Assembly (NCBI RefSeq): GCF_013248965.1
Contig: NZ_JABRVQ010000011.1
Coordinates: 1 to 64,000 of the forward strand
Source of the DNA: Psychrobacter okhotskensis
GTDB taxonomy: Bacteria; Pseudomonadota; Gammaproteobacteria; Pseudomonadales; Moraxellaceae
DNA: 64,000 bases
Reading direction: 5' to 3'
Below the pieces are notes generated by a model. The model was given only the letters and a program-made list of their open reading frames with translations, ran no database searches and had not been told where the DNA came from. Made by a program: the position numbers and the translations under genes. Shown piece after piece: positions 1-7,672 of the stretch (position 1 is the stretch's first letter; the number at the start of each line of letters is the position of its first letter).

Positions 1-173
1 AGTGTTTCATAACGTTCTGATATGTAGGAGTTGAAGTTTGAAATGCAACACGGCACATCTTACTCTTCAACTCATTCTTTTAAAACGTTGCACTTCTTAT
101 TTGAATCTAGGGCACAAAATAAGCGTCCGTTTGCAGCTTTGTTGGTTTTTACCAGAGTAGTAATCAGAGATAC

Positions 174-237
174 TTATTCTAAAAGCCTGTTACTTTAAAA
201 ACTTGTCACTCTAAAAGCCAATCACGCTAAAAATAAC
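174..237. repeat. degenerate 4 x 16-bp tandem repeat
   Basis: Four consecutive 16-bp units with the core CTAAAAGCC or TTTAAAAAC start at 174, 190, 206 and 222. They lie upstream of the hmp control region and encode nothing. The rest of 1-280 shows no gene that I can support. Confidence 0.6.
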
Positions 238-280
238 TGAAAATACTGATTCAGTATTGGTATGCGTAGACAAACATGAT

Positions 281-303
281 AAGATTCATTTTAAATATAT
301 CTT
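281..303 (+). promoter_or_regulatory. NsrR-type operator upstream of hmp
   Basis: A 23-bp inverted repeat has arms AAGATTCATTT and AAATATATCTT around one central T. It matches the known NsrR consensus (arms AAGATGYATTT and AAATRCATCTT) at all but about three positions. NsrR is the NO-sensing Fe-S repressor that controls hmp in many proteobacteria. A possible -35 (TAGACA, 267-272) and an AT-rich -10 overlap the operator, so binding would block transcription. No nsrR gene is in the window. Confidence 0.75.
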
Positions 304-314
304 ATAAAGATTTA

Positions 315-381
315 TGTCAGCCCTTCAATTAGAATTGCCAAAATGTTTGATTGATTTAGGCAATTCTAATCACCGCTGACA
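315..381 (+). other. large hairpin in the hmp leader
   Basis: Two nested perfect inverted repeats lie between the operator and the hmp start. The outer pair is TGTCAGC (315-321) with GCTGACA (375-381). The inner pair is ATTAGAATTGCC (328-339) with GGCAATTCTAAT (359-370), around a 19-nt loop. There is no T-run, so it does not look like a terminator. It could stabilise the mRNA, regulate it, or be a DNA-binding site. Confidence 0.6.
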
Positions 382-433
382 ACTTAACTTTAACCTTATC
401 CAAGCAATGTTATACATCACTAAGAGAGATATT

Positions 434-1630
434 ATGGCTTCACCAAAAACGTCAGAAATCGTAAAAGCAACCGTACCCGTCCTTGAAGAACATGGGACAG
501 CGATTACAACAGTATTTTATAAAAACATGTTTGAAGAGCATCCTGAGCTGTTGGACATATTCAACGAAACCAATCAAAAGCTAGGCCGTCAACAAACCGC
601 GTTAGCGATGACAGTATTAGCAGCGGCAAAGCATTTGGATAAATTGGCGACGCTACTGCCACAGGTCACCCAAATCAGTCACAAGCATCGCGCGTTACAA
701 ATCTTGCCTGAGCATTACCCCATCGTTGGTAAGCACTTAATCGGTGCCATTAAAGAAGTGCTAGGCGAGGCTGCCAATGATGATATCATTACGGCTTGGA
801 CGGAAGCTTATGATGAGATTGCTTCGGTATTTATCCAGATTGAACATGGTATGTATGAAGAGGCGATGTGGCAGGGTTTTGCACCTTTTAAAGTGACTGA
901 AAAGGTAGCGGCTGCCACGGATATCGCCGCCTTTACGGTTGTGCCAGTGAACGAGTATTCAGAAAGTACACAAAGTATTGACCTGAGTAAATTAAATCTA
1001 ACCGCTGGTCAATATATCACGGTCAAAACAGATCCAAAGGCCAGTGACCATGTTGCCCTGCGTCATTATTCTTTGTACTCTGCCAGTACCGATACAGGCG
1101 TCCAGTTCGCTGTGAGACGCGACAACCGTAATGAGCATCACGGTTTGGTTTCTAACTATCTACATGATGATTTAGAAGTGGGTGATACCGTTCTATTGTC
1201 GGCACCGGCGGGCGACTTTGCGCTCAACCAAGAGCTGGTTGAGCAAAATGAGATTCCATTGGTATTGATGAGTGCTGGTGTTGGCGTGACCCCTGTATTA
1301 TCCATGTTAGAAGCGCAAGTATTGACCAATCCGAAACGACATATTATCTGGGTTTATGCTTGCCAAAATGAAGCGCATCACGCTTTTAATCCTGAAGTGA
1401 ATGCGCTGTTAGATAAGGCCGACCACGTAGAAAAGCATATTTTTTACTTCGAGTCTGGGCAACTATTAGATGAGGCATGGCTTGCTACCTTGCCTGAGCC
1501 TGCTGATATTTATGTCTGTGGCTCGATGCCATTTATGGAAAGTATGATTGATGGCTTGATGACATTAGATCATGGCGTTGATAGCGTCCATTATGAGCCC
1601 TTTGGTCCTAAAATGAGTCTGGGCGGCTAG
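434..1630 (+). CDS. hmp: flavohemoprotein, nitric oxide dioxygenase
   Basis: Converts NO plus O2 to nitrate with NAD(P)H in the cytoplasm. The 398-residue product has the full three-domain layout. An N-terminal globin carries Tyr29, Gln53 and proximal His85 at the same numbers as E. coli Hmp. An FAD domain carries RHYSLYS, and an NAD domain carries GVGVTP and CGSMPFM. An ATG at 407 is possible, but 434 has AGAGAG just upstream and restores family numbering. Its own operator, leader hairpin and downstream terminator suggest a single-gene unit induced by nitrosative stress. Confidence 0.95.
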   Translation: MASPKTSEIVKATVPVLEEHGTAITTVFYKNMFEEHPELLDIFNETNQKLGRQQTALAMTVLAAAKHLDKLATLLPQVTQISHKHRALQILPEHYPIVGKHLIGAIKEVLGEAANDDIITAWTEAYDEIASVFIQIEHGMYEEAMWQGFAPFKVTEKVAAATDIAAFTVVPVNEYSESTQSIDLSKLNLTAGQYITVKTDPKASDHVALRHYSLYSASTDTGVQFAVRRDNRNEHHGLVSNYLHDDLEVGDTVLLSAPAGDFALNQELVEQNEIPLVLMSAGVGVTPVLSMLEAQVLTNPKRHIIWVYACQNEAHHAFNPEVNALLDKADHVEKHIFYFESGQLLDEAWLATLPEPADIYVCGSMPFMESMIDGLMTLDHGVDSVHYEPFGPKMSLGG

Positions 1631-1652
1631 TTTTTAGCTATTGTTGATAAAG

Positions 1653-1692
1653 AAAAAGCACTTGGATGACAAAATCGTCTCAAGTGCTTTTT
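1653..1692 (+). terminator. terminator after hmp
   Basis: Inverted repeat AAAAAGCACTTG / CAAGTGCTTTTTT with an imperfectly paired middle and a T-run, 23 bases after the hmp stop. Confidence 0.8.
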
Positions 1693-1751
1693 TAATTTCA
1701 AACAATAAATGGTTAGTAACTGCTTAGGAAGGCAGAGGTATAAAAGGTATA

Positions 1752-2573
1752 TTAATTTTTATTTTCAACAAAGCCAATCATCACGCCCATCTCTTTTTTA
1801 TCATGCTTATCGATGCTGGGTGTATATAATGCCGATGCAATCCCGCCGTCTAAAAAAAGCGCGTTTGCACAGTTTAAATCATCTTTAAACAGCGCAGCAA
1901 ATTGATAAAACGTCACAGGCTCATCGCTATTGACGAATTGGATGCTACCATCGCTGCAAACACCGGCACCATTGCGTAGCTTGAGTGAGGTGCTATCAGG
2001 GTTGAACTGCGGATGTATCTCGTTATTGATAACCAACATCGGACCCGATTGGGTGGCATACCAAGGCTGCGCTTTGCCGCTCTCAAGCTGCTCATTTAAA
2101 GCATTGCTTTCAGTGATTTTTACCTTGCCAGACTTATCCCACCACAGCACACCATTGGGCAATAAATGAAAATTGCCGCCTCCTTCTTTGGTATTTAACG
2201 CACGAATCTCTTTACCATCGATGACAGTATAGCCAATCGGTGCATAATTTTCGTTATACATGCCTGCATTCATGGCAAAACTAAGCGTTTGATTGTCTGG
2301 CAAGGTCGCTACGACATTGTCAAAGGTTAGCAAAGGTTGCTCGCTTGCAGACGATTGCCAAAACAGCTGTAAAGAGTAGCGCTCGCTATTTAATGCATTG
2401 GTATCGATACGGCAGATGCTATAAGAAAACGGCGAGTTTTGTGTTTCGCATGACCAGTTTTCTGTATCATTGTCAGACGTGTCAGCACCTATCGGCTGGC
2501 AGGCACTAACGCTCAAGGCCATAAGCGCTGCCGCCAGTAAGGAGTGGGGTAAAGCAAAACCGAAACTTGGCAT
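1752..2573 (-). CDS. lipoprotein with phosphodiester glycosidase (NAGPA/DUF2233-like) domain
   Basis: About 273 residues. The N-terminus is a lipoprotein signal ending in the lipobox LSVSAC, so the mature protein is probably membrane-anchored in the periplasm. The body has features of the phosphodiester-glycosidase family: FAMNAGMY, GNFHLLPNGVLWW, TQSGPMLV and a C-terminal LFLDGG. The substrate is unknown. The reading frame is open upstream to 2711, but that stretch is the MITE-like repeat at 2598-2741, so I take the ATG at 2573 that begins the signal peptide. Confidence 0.8.
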   Translation of the reverse strand: MPSFGFALPHSLLAAALMALSVSACQPIGADTSDNDTENWSCETQNSPFSYSICRIDTNALNSERYSLQLFWQSSASEQPLLTFDNVVATLPDNQTLSFAMNAGMYNENYAPIGYTVIDGKEIRALNTKEGGGNFHLLPNGVLWWDKSGKVKITESNALNEQLESGKAQPWYATQSGPMLVINNEIHPQFNPDSTSLKLRNGAGVCSDGSIQFVNSDEPVTFYQFAALFKDDLNCANALFLDGGIASALYTPSIDKHDKKEMGVMIGFVENKN

Positions 2574-2597
2574 CAATGAGGTGTCTTTTATATTAGG

Positions 2598-2741
2598 ACT
2601 ATAGTCAGTGAAAAGTAATATCGATATATCATGTACAACTGATATCAACTTTTCTTGCTTGCTGTGCCTGCGCAGACAGAGGCTACAAAAAACTGATATC
2701 AGCAATAGCATCGCGTTTTTAGAAGATTTTAACGATATAAT
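2598..2741 (+). repeat. MITE-like palindromic repeat, copy A
   Basis: One of four copies in the window (others at about 38319, 42304 and 51063). The left end is ACTATAGTCA (2598-2607); the right end is degraded. Inner arms near GATATCAACTTTT and AAAACTGATATC flank a core containing GCTGTGCCTGCGCAGACAG. It lies between two minus-strand genes and makes misleading short ORFs on both strands. Confidence 0.85.
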
Positions 2742-2780
2742 TGGGTCTATAATTTATAGGCTTGTATGGCTATTAGCTTA

Positions 2781-4586
2781 TTATTTGCTAGCAGGCGGGA
2801 AGTCGCGAAAGGTATTATTGACATTACCAATCAGCCGACCACCATTGATTTCATTATACTCAGGACTACCCAGGCTTGCTTCTGTGGGTGCGCTGGTTTC
2901 TTTGCCTTTATCACGCGAGTCCTTGTTATAAGCAATCAACGCATCGTTATTGGCTAAGAAGCTATCGGGGTTTGCCATGACCCACATCTGGTTGAAAACG
3001 TCTGCGCGGGCACTATGATCAAGTAAAGCGCCTCTATCGGTAAAGTAAAAGAACTTGGATAATAATTTGATTTGGCCGTCGTCTAAGCGGCGAGCGATAT
3101 GATAAGGCTGCAACTGACTTGGGTGTTCAAGTCCCACCGCTCCCACGATACTGGCGAGAGATTTTAGGGTGTTCTTGTGGAAGCTTGCGACGCGCTCGGC
3201 TTTGCTGGGGACATCCAGTGCTTTTTGACGATACGGGTCTTGAGTAGCCACACCAGTCGGGCAGGTATTGGTGTGACATGAGCGTGACTGAATACAGCCA
3301 ACGGCAAACATAAAGCCACGCGCTGAGTTGCACCAGTCTGCGCCCAAAGCAATCATACGCGCAATATCAAAGCCGGATACGATCTTGCCGCTGACGCCAA
3401 GCTTAATCTTGTTGCGGATGCCTGCACCAACCAAGGTGTTGTGTACCAATAAAAACCCTTCAACCATCGGCATGCCGACGTTATCCATAAATTCAACCGG
3501 TGCTGCGCCCGTGCCGCCTTCAGCGCCATCAATAACGATAAAGTCAGGATAGTTATCCGTTTCTATCATGGCTTTGACAATGGCCATAAACTGCCACGGT
3601 TGACCCACACATAACTTAAAACCAACGGGCTTGCCGCCTGATAAGTCACGTAGCTGTTGCCAAAAAGCCACCATTTCGCGTGGCGTACTAAAGGCCGTAT
3701 GCGAAGATGGCGACACGCAATCCTCCCCAAGAGGAACTTGACGGGTATCAGCAATCTCTTGAGTGATCTTCTCAGCAGGTAGCACGCCACCTTTACCAGG
3801 TTTTGCACCTTGAGAGAGCTTAATCTCAATCATTTTAACTTGTGGATCGACCGCTTTTTCGGCGAAAGACTGTGGATCAAAATTGCCGTTGTCATCACGG
3901 CAACCAAAATACCCCGTACCCAATTCCCAAATCAAATCGCCACCGAACTTGCGGTGATACGGGCTAATCGCGCCCTCACCGGTATCGTGAGTGAAGCCGC
4001 CAATCTTTGCACCTTGATTGAGCGCCATAATGGCATTGGCTGATAAGCTACCAAAGCTCATCGCCGAGATATTAAACACCGACATATCGTGCGGCTGTTG
4101 GCAGCGTTCGCCGCCAACGATAATACGAAAGTCTTGGCTCTCTAACGGTTGACTCACTGCCGACTGCAAAAACCACTCCTTACCATGCGCGTATAAATTA
4201 TCCAACGTACCAAAGGCATTGGTATCGCTGACGTTCTTTGCACGTTGGTAAACGAGCGCACGTTGCTGGCGTGAAAACGGTACTTGCTCTTTATCATCCT
4301 CTAATAAATACTGACGAATCTCAGGACGGAAGTCTTCAAGTACGTAACGAATGTGCCCGGCAACTGGATAGTTTTTCAAAATAGCATGCTTTGATTGTAT
4401 GATGTCATAAATTCCCAAGCACACCCCAAACCCTCCGATAACGATTAACCACCAATTCAGCAATAATAGACCTGCTAGAAATATCAATATCGCAGCGCCA
4501 AAGGTGCTGTAGCGCAGCAATAAGCCGACCAGATACGGAGAGTTGGTTTTAGGTTCAGGATTTAGATTGGTACGAGATTGGGGCAT
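2781..4586 (-). CDS. FMN-binding glutamate synthase family protein (stand-alone synthase domain)
   Basis: About 601 residues, carrying only the FMN/3Fe-4S synthase domain of the glutamate synthase large subunit, without glutaminase and GXGXG domains. Two hydrophobic segments near residues 20-65 suggest membrane attachment. GEGAISPYH, the KPGKGG stretch, DGAEGGTGAAP and the cluster ligands CIQSRSCHTNTC (C-x5-C-x4-C) are visible. The role of this family is not settled; amino-group transfer or an oxidoreductase role is inferred. An upstream TTG at 4601 is in frame, but the ATG at 4586 is preferred. No gltD neighbour is present. Confidence 0.85.
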   Translation of the reverse strand: MPQSRTNLNPEPKTNSPYLVGLLLRYSTFGAAILIFLAGLLLLNWWLIVIGGFGVCLGIYDIIQSKHAILKNYPVAGHIRYVLEDFRPEIRQYLLEDDKEQVPFSRQQRALVYQRAKNVSDTNAFGTLDNLYAHGKEWFLQSAVSQPLESQDFRIIVGGERCQQPHDMSVFNISAMSFGSLSANAIMALNQGAKIGGFTHDTGEGAISPYHRKFGGDLIWELGTGYFGCRDDNGNFDPQSFAEKAVDPQVKMIEIKLSQGAKPGKGGVLPAEKITQEIADTRQVPLGEDCVSPSSHTAFSTPREMVAFWQQLRDLSGGKPVGFKLCVGQPWQFMAIVKAMIETDNYPDFIVIDGAEGGTGAAPVEFMDNVGMPMVEGFLLVHNTLVGAGIRNKIKLGVSGKIVSGFDIARMIALGADWCNSARGFMFAVGCIQSRSCHTNTCPTGVATQDPYRQKALDVPSKAERVASFHKNTLKSLASIVGAVGLEHPSQLQPYHIARRLDDGQIKLLSKFFYFTDRGALLDHSARADVFNQMWVMANPDSFLANNDALIAYNKDSRDKGKETSAPTEASLGSPEYNEINGGRLIGNVNNTFRDFPPASK

Positions 4587-4640
4587 AGTGGCGCTCGACA
4601 ATAGGACATAAAAAACAGAGACGAAATAAAAATTTTCTAT

Positions 4641-4670
4641 ATAGAAAACTATGGAATAGAAAACTATGGA
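4641..4670. repeat. perfect 2 x 15-bp tandem duplication
   Basis: ATAGAAAACTATGGA occurs twice head to tail in the AT-rich gap between rtcA and the glutamate-synthase-like gene. Confidence 0.9.
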
Positions 4671-4775
4671 TTACTATTATACGTTGAAAATATCATGGCA
4701 AAATATGAGTTGAGTAACGGTATGAAGCTGCGTATTTTCAATGTATAAGTCTAAAAAGTAAACGTCATTACTTTT

Positions 4776-5864
4776 TTAATCAACGATTCGTACTAAAGTT
4801 CTTTGTTCATCAATCGTCTCGAACTTGATCTCTACAGGCAAAAACTGCTCGATTAGCCATGCTTGGGTCTCGGTATGTTGGCTAATAATACGCGCAGTAA
4901 ACTCACCACCCCCTGACAATGCTAAAGGCAATAAGAGTTGATCGGTTAGGTACTCATCCATCAACGCATCGGTTTTGAACAAGTAGCGTTTAATTAATCC
5001 TGCTAAGCGACTCCCCATCTTTTCAGCAGAAGCACGTTTTTCTCCGAGCAGGGTAAAGACTTCTGGATGGTATTGTCCATTAACCTTATGCGTAACGATC
5101 GCATAGCAAGTATTGCCTTCACCGATACCGAGCAGTTTATTACATCTTGTGGTAATAAGGGTGTCGTCGATTCCGGCTTCAACCAATACCGCCTGCGCGC
5201 TGGCAAGCTCACGTTTACCAATGTCATATTCTAAGTTCAGAACACTAGCGACTAGCTCTACGCTCATCAGCTCACCACGTTCAATAAGTTTGAAAGGCAG
5301 CGAGTCAGCACGGCGCAAAAACGGCGGTATCGTTGCCTTAACGATACCGCCACCGATAGGCGCAAAGCCTGCTTGCAGACATTCAATATCTACTTGCATA
5401 CCCAACTTAGTAAGTGCAGGAATAAACGCTTGTTGTAAAAAGTCTGTGGTTGGCGCTAATGGATTGTGCGTGCCCCCTTTAATGGTTACGGTTGATTTTA
5501 AGTGTTTATTGGAGTTAGCAAACAGCAAGGCAGGCAGTATAGTTTGCAGTACGAGACTGGTACTACCAGCCGAGCCGATATCAAAAGTATAGTCACCTGA
5601 GTTAATCATATTCGGCGTAAAGCTAAATGCCGTACTACCTAAGTGAGCGCCTGACACGCTGGCGTCTGATATCGCTTGTGACGCTTGCACGCACATTACA
5701 TGTTGACGCATCAATCCAGGCTTGGCACGACCAGCCCGAATATTAACTATCTCAATTGGAGTACCGGTCAGCATAGATAAAGACAATGCGGTACGGATAA
5801 TTTGTCCACCGCCTTCGCCAGTGCTGCCGTCTATTTTTAACGGTTTGGTTTTTGATATTGGCAT
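4776..5864 (-). CDS. rtcA: RNA 3'-terminal phosphate cyclase
   Basis: Uses ATP to convert RNA 3'-phosphate ends to 2',3'-cyclic phosphates through a covalent His-AMP. The 362 residues show the family motifs GSTGEGGGQIIRTAL (13-27), RAGRAKPGLMRQH (43-55) and GSAGSTSLVLQT (98-109), plus the expected active-site His330 in SQHTE. It is about 20 residues longer than E. coli RtcA. It is the last gene of the minus-strand series rtcB, HEPN-like, DIP1984 and rtcA, and is probably part of the same sigma54/RtcR-controlled unit, although a 373-base gap precedes it. Confidence 0.95.
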   Translation of the reverse strand: MPISKTKPLKIDGSTGEGGGQIIRTALSLSMLTGTPIEIVNIRAGRAKPGLMRQHVMCVQASQAISDASVSGAHLGSTAFSFTPNMINSGDYTFDIGSAGSTSLVLQTILPALLFANSNKHLKSTVTIKGGTHNPLAPTTDFLQQAFIPALTKLGMQVDIECLQAGFAPIGGGIVKATIPPFLRRADSLPFKLIERGELMSVELVASVLNLEYDIGKRELASAQAVLVEAGIDDTLITTRCNKLLGIGEGNTCYAIVTHKVNGQYHPEVFTLLGEKRASAEKMGSRLAGLIKRYLFKTDALMDEYLTDQLLLPLALSGGGEFTARIISQHTETQAWLIEQFLPVEIKFETIDEQRTLVRIVD

Positions 5865-5997
5865 GATGTGAGACTTTCTTATTTTTGAGATGTTTTTAGC
5901 GTTTTTTTGATGATACTTATCGCGTAATGATAGTTGAATGGTATTTAAAAAAATATAAATGTTAGAGAGCCATAAAAATAAATTGAAACCGACTGTC

Positions 5998-6144
5998 AGT
6001 GTCTGGTGGTAAGGTCTAAATAGTGCACTGTGAGCTGTGACGTGTACGGGGCATGAGGTGTAAAAAAAGCATTTGCCCCCAACGCGTAGCAGTCACTACA
6101 GTATGTTTTCAACCCCCTGCTGTGACGGTTTGGGGTCTGACACT
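5998..6144 (-). ncRNA. candidate structured RNA between the DIP1984 gene and rtcA
   Basis: This GC-richer gap within the RNA-repair gene series contains nested inverted repeats: closing arms AGTGTC (5998-6003) with GACACT (6139-6144), GGGGCA (6048-6053) with TGCCCC (6074-6079), GTAG (6086-6089) with CTAC (6096-6099) and ACCCC (6112-6116) with GGGGT (6132-6136). I find no protein frame. Some Rtc loci in other bacteria carry Y-RNA-like RNAs, but I cannot match this one to them. It could also be a decayed mobile element. The rest of 5865-6237 is AT-rich and featureless. Confidence 0.3.
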
Positions 6145-6237
6145 CGCCCAATCGGTTCCAAACTGGTCGTCTATGCGCTTATATTCAGCACGTAGAAAAT
6201 TCTAAAACATATGGTTTAAAATAACTACTTAAGCAAA

Positions 6238-6696
6238 TCATTCAACCAAATCAATCTGCCAGTTATTAGACTGAATGACAATATTAATTTTGCGTAGTTT
6301 CATTGCGATGTCATCGGCTTGCTTTTGTAATCCTGCGACCGAGACTATGATATTCCATTTAATCTCACGATGGCTATAGCGATCAACCTCGGTGTCCGTG
6401 GCTTCAATCGCTTCAATCAATAGCTTATGGCGCATCTCTAAGGTATCACGCTCAACCAATAGTGTCAGTATCGACTGACCTTTATCCGTCTTAGCAATGG
6501 CATTGGTACGGTGAATGCGCTCAATTAAATTACTTAGCTCACTAATAATTTGGCTAGCATCAATCATTAGCTCATTAGGGTCTTCGCTTGGCGTATCACC
6601 GTCTTGGACTTTGACATTACTACGAATTCGTCCTTTAAGCTGGGCAAGCTTTTTTTGCATATCGCTACGGATAAGTAGGGCTTCTGCGAGTTTCAT
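6238..6696 (-). CDS. DIP1984 family protein (unknown function)
   Basis: A 152-residue, helical, probably coiled-coil protein of the DIP1984/DUF6847 type, recognised by the start MKLAEALLIRSDMQKKLAQL and the segment HREIKWNIIVSVAGLQKQ. No enzymatic motif is visible and the family has no established role. A good AAGGAC ribosome site precedes the ATG. Only 10 bases separate it from the upstream HEPN-like gene, so the two are very likely co-transcribed. Its place between rtcB and rtcA suggests, without proof, a part in RNA repair or stress response. Confidence 0.85.
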   Translation of the reverse strand: MKLAEALLIRSDMQKKLAQLKGRIRSNVKVQDGDTPSEDPNELMIDASQIISELSNLIERIHRTNAIAKTDKGQSILTLLVERDTLEMRHKLLIEAIEATDTEVDRYSHREIKWNIIVSVAGLQKQADDIAMKLRKINIVIQSNNWQIDLVE

Positions 6697-6706
6697 AGTT
6701 TTGTCC

Positions 6707-7435
6707 TTAAGTCCTATTTTTCATTCTAATGAAATGCTTCATAAATGAAGAGGTTATTTCAAGAATAAACTCAACTTCTTCTTCGATAACTTGAGAATCA
6801 TGTTTAACATACTCATTCTGATACTTTGTAAAATAATCGATTAACTTTACAAACATATTTGATAGTTCTTTAGAGCCATTATTACTCTCAATAAATAAAC
6901 CTATATCACTAAATTGGTTTTCTAGAGATTTTGAATTTCCTAGTATTTCTTTGACTAGTAGCTCTAACGATAAACGAAGATCATCTAGTAAATTTCTTTC
7001 AAATATATTTCCTTTGTACTTCTCTAGAGCATTATTATATTGTTTTAAAGATTTAGTATAGTCATCTAACCAAAATCTAGTTTCATCTACTAAGATTTCA
7101 TTAACCATATCTATATCTGTGTTTAAACCTTTAAAACGTGTTAATAATTTTATTTTAAGGTCTTTGACTTCGGGTAAGTTTTTAAGTTCTGAATGTTCAC
7201 AAAGTTCTTTTATGATTTTAAATTGTTGCTTCGAATCAAATACGCTTAAGTTTTTCTTTAGAGCATATCTTTTGTTAGGTACTGATGGAGGAAATGGATA
7301 ACTTGGATAGGGAATATCAACATCATAGTCAACTGCATGCGCCGACAATAAGCTAGCAATTTTAGAACCTGATAATCCTTTCTCGGTATTGCCTAAAATA
7401 TCACCAACTATTTCAATAAATGTTTGAGGAATCAT
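6707..7435 (-). CDS. unknown AT-rich gene with HEPN/abortive-infection-like C-terminus
   Basis: The 242 residues do not match a family I can name with certainty. The N-terminus (MIPQTFIEIVGDILGN, then GLSGSKIASLL) resembles a small helical recognition domain. The C-terminal third (LSLELLVKEILGNSKSLENQ through YQNEYVKH and FILEITSSFMKHFI) resembles the all-helical HEPN/Abi C-terminal fold, but the catalytic RxxxxH motif is not evident. Codon use is far more AT-rich than rtcA or rtcB, suggesting recent acquisition. AAGG stands seven bases before the ATG. It lies inside the rtc gene series, tightly coupled to the DIP1984 gene. A role as an RNA-targeting or phage-defence factor is speculation. 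Confidence 0.75.
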   Translation of the reverse strand: MIPQTFIEIVGDILGNTEKGLSGSKIASLLSAHAVDYDVDIPYPSYPFPPSVPNKRYALKKNLSVFDSKQQFKIIKELCEHSELKNLPEVKDLKIKLLTRFKGLNTDIDMVNEILVDETRFWLDDYTKSLKQYNNALEKYKGNIFERNLLDDLRLSLELLVKEILGNSKSLENQFSDIGLFIESNNGSKELSNMFVKLIDYFTKYQNEYVKHDSQVIEEEVEFILEITSSFMKHFIRMKNRT

Positions 7436-7672
7436 ATTTAGCCTTGTGTTTAAGAATAATATTTAGTTGTGAGTGTTAGGATAGCTTAAATTCTAACATA
7501 CGTTTGAATCATGTATTGCTTTTGCCGAGGGACGAGCACCGAGCTAAGCTTTTAAAGAAAATAGAGTTATGAAAAGCATATTTACCACTGTTTAAAGAAC
7601 CCAGATGTTGAGGCCATGCTTCTTAAGCTTTTGATTTTTTCAGCTAAGCGCATAACCTTAATCATATTCCAT

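Noticed and set aside
2608..2931. Forward ORFs of 107 and 63 codons
   Set aside because: They arise from the MITE-like repeat and the antisense of the glutamate-synthase-like gene.
5113..5592. 159-codon ORF antisense to rtcA
   Set aside because: A shadow frame of a clearly conserved gene, with no ribosome site or recognisable protein.
5998..6144. Identification of the rtcA-upstream segment as a Y-RNA
   Set aside because: No Ro-binding stem or tRNA-like module could be matched and no Ro60/Rsr gene is in the window; kept only as a generic candidate.
7582..7653. 23-codon ORF on the minus strand just after rtcB (MRLAEKIKSLRS...)
   Set aside because: Only a weak AAGG site and no recognisable product; more likely chance in the 7436-7672 gap.
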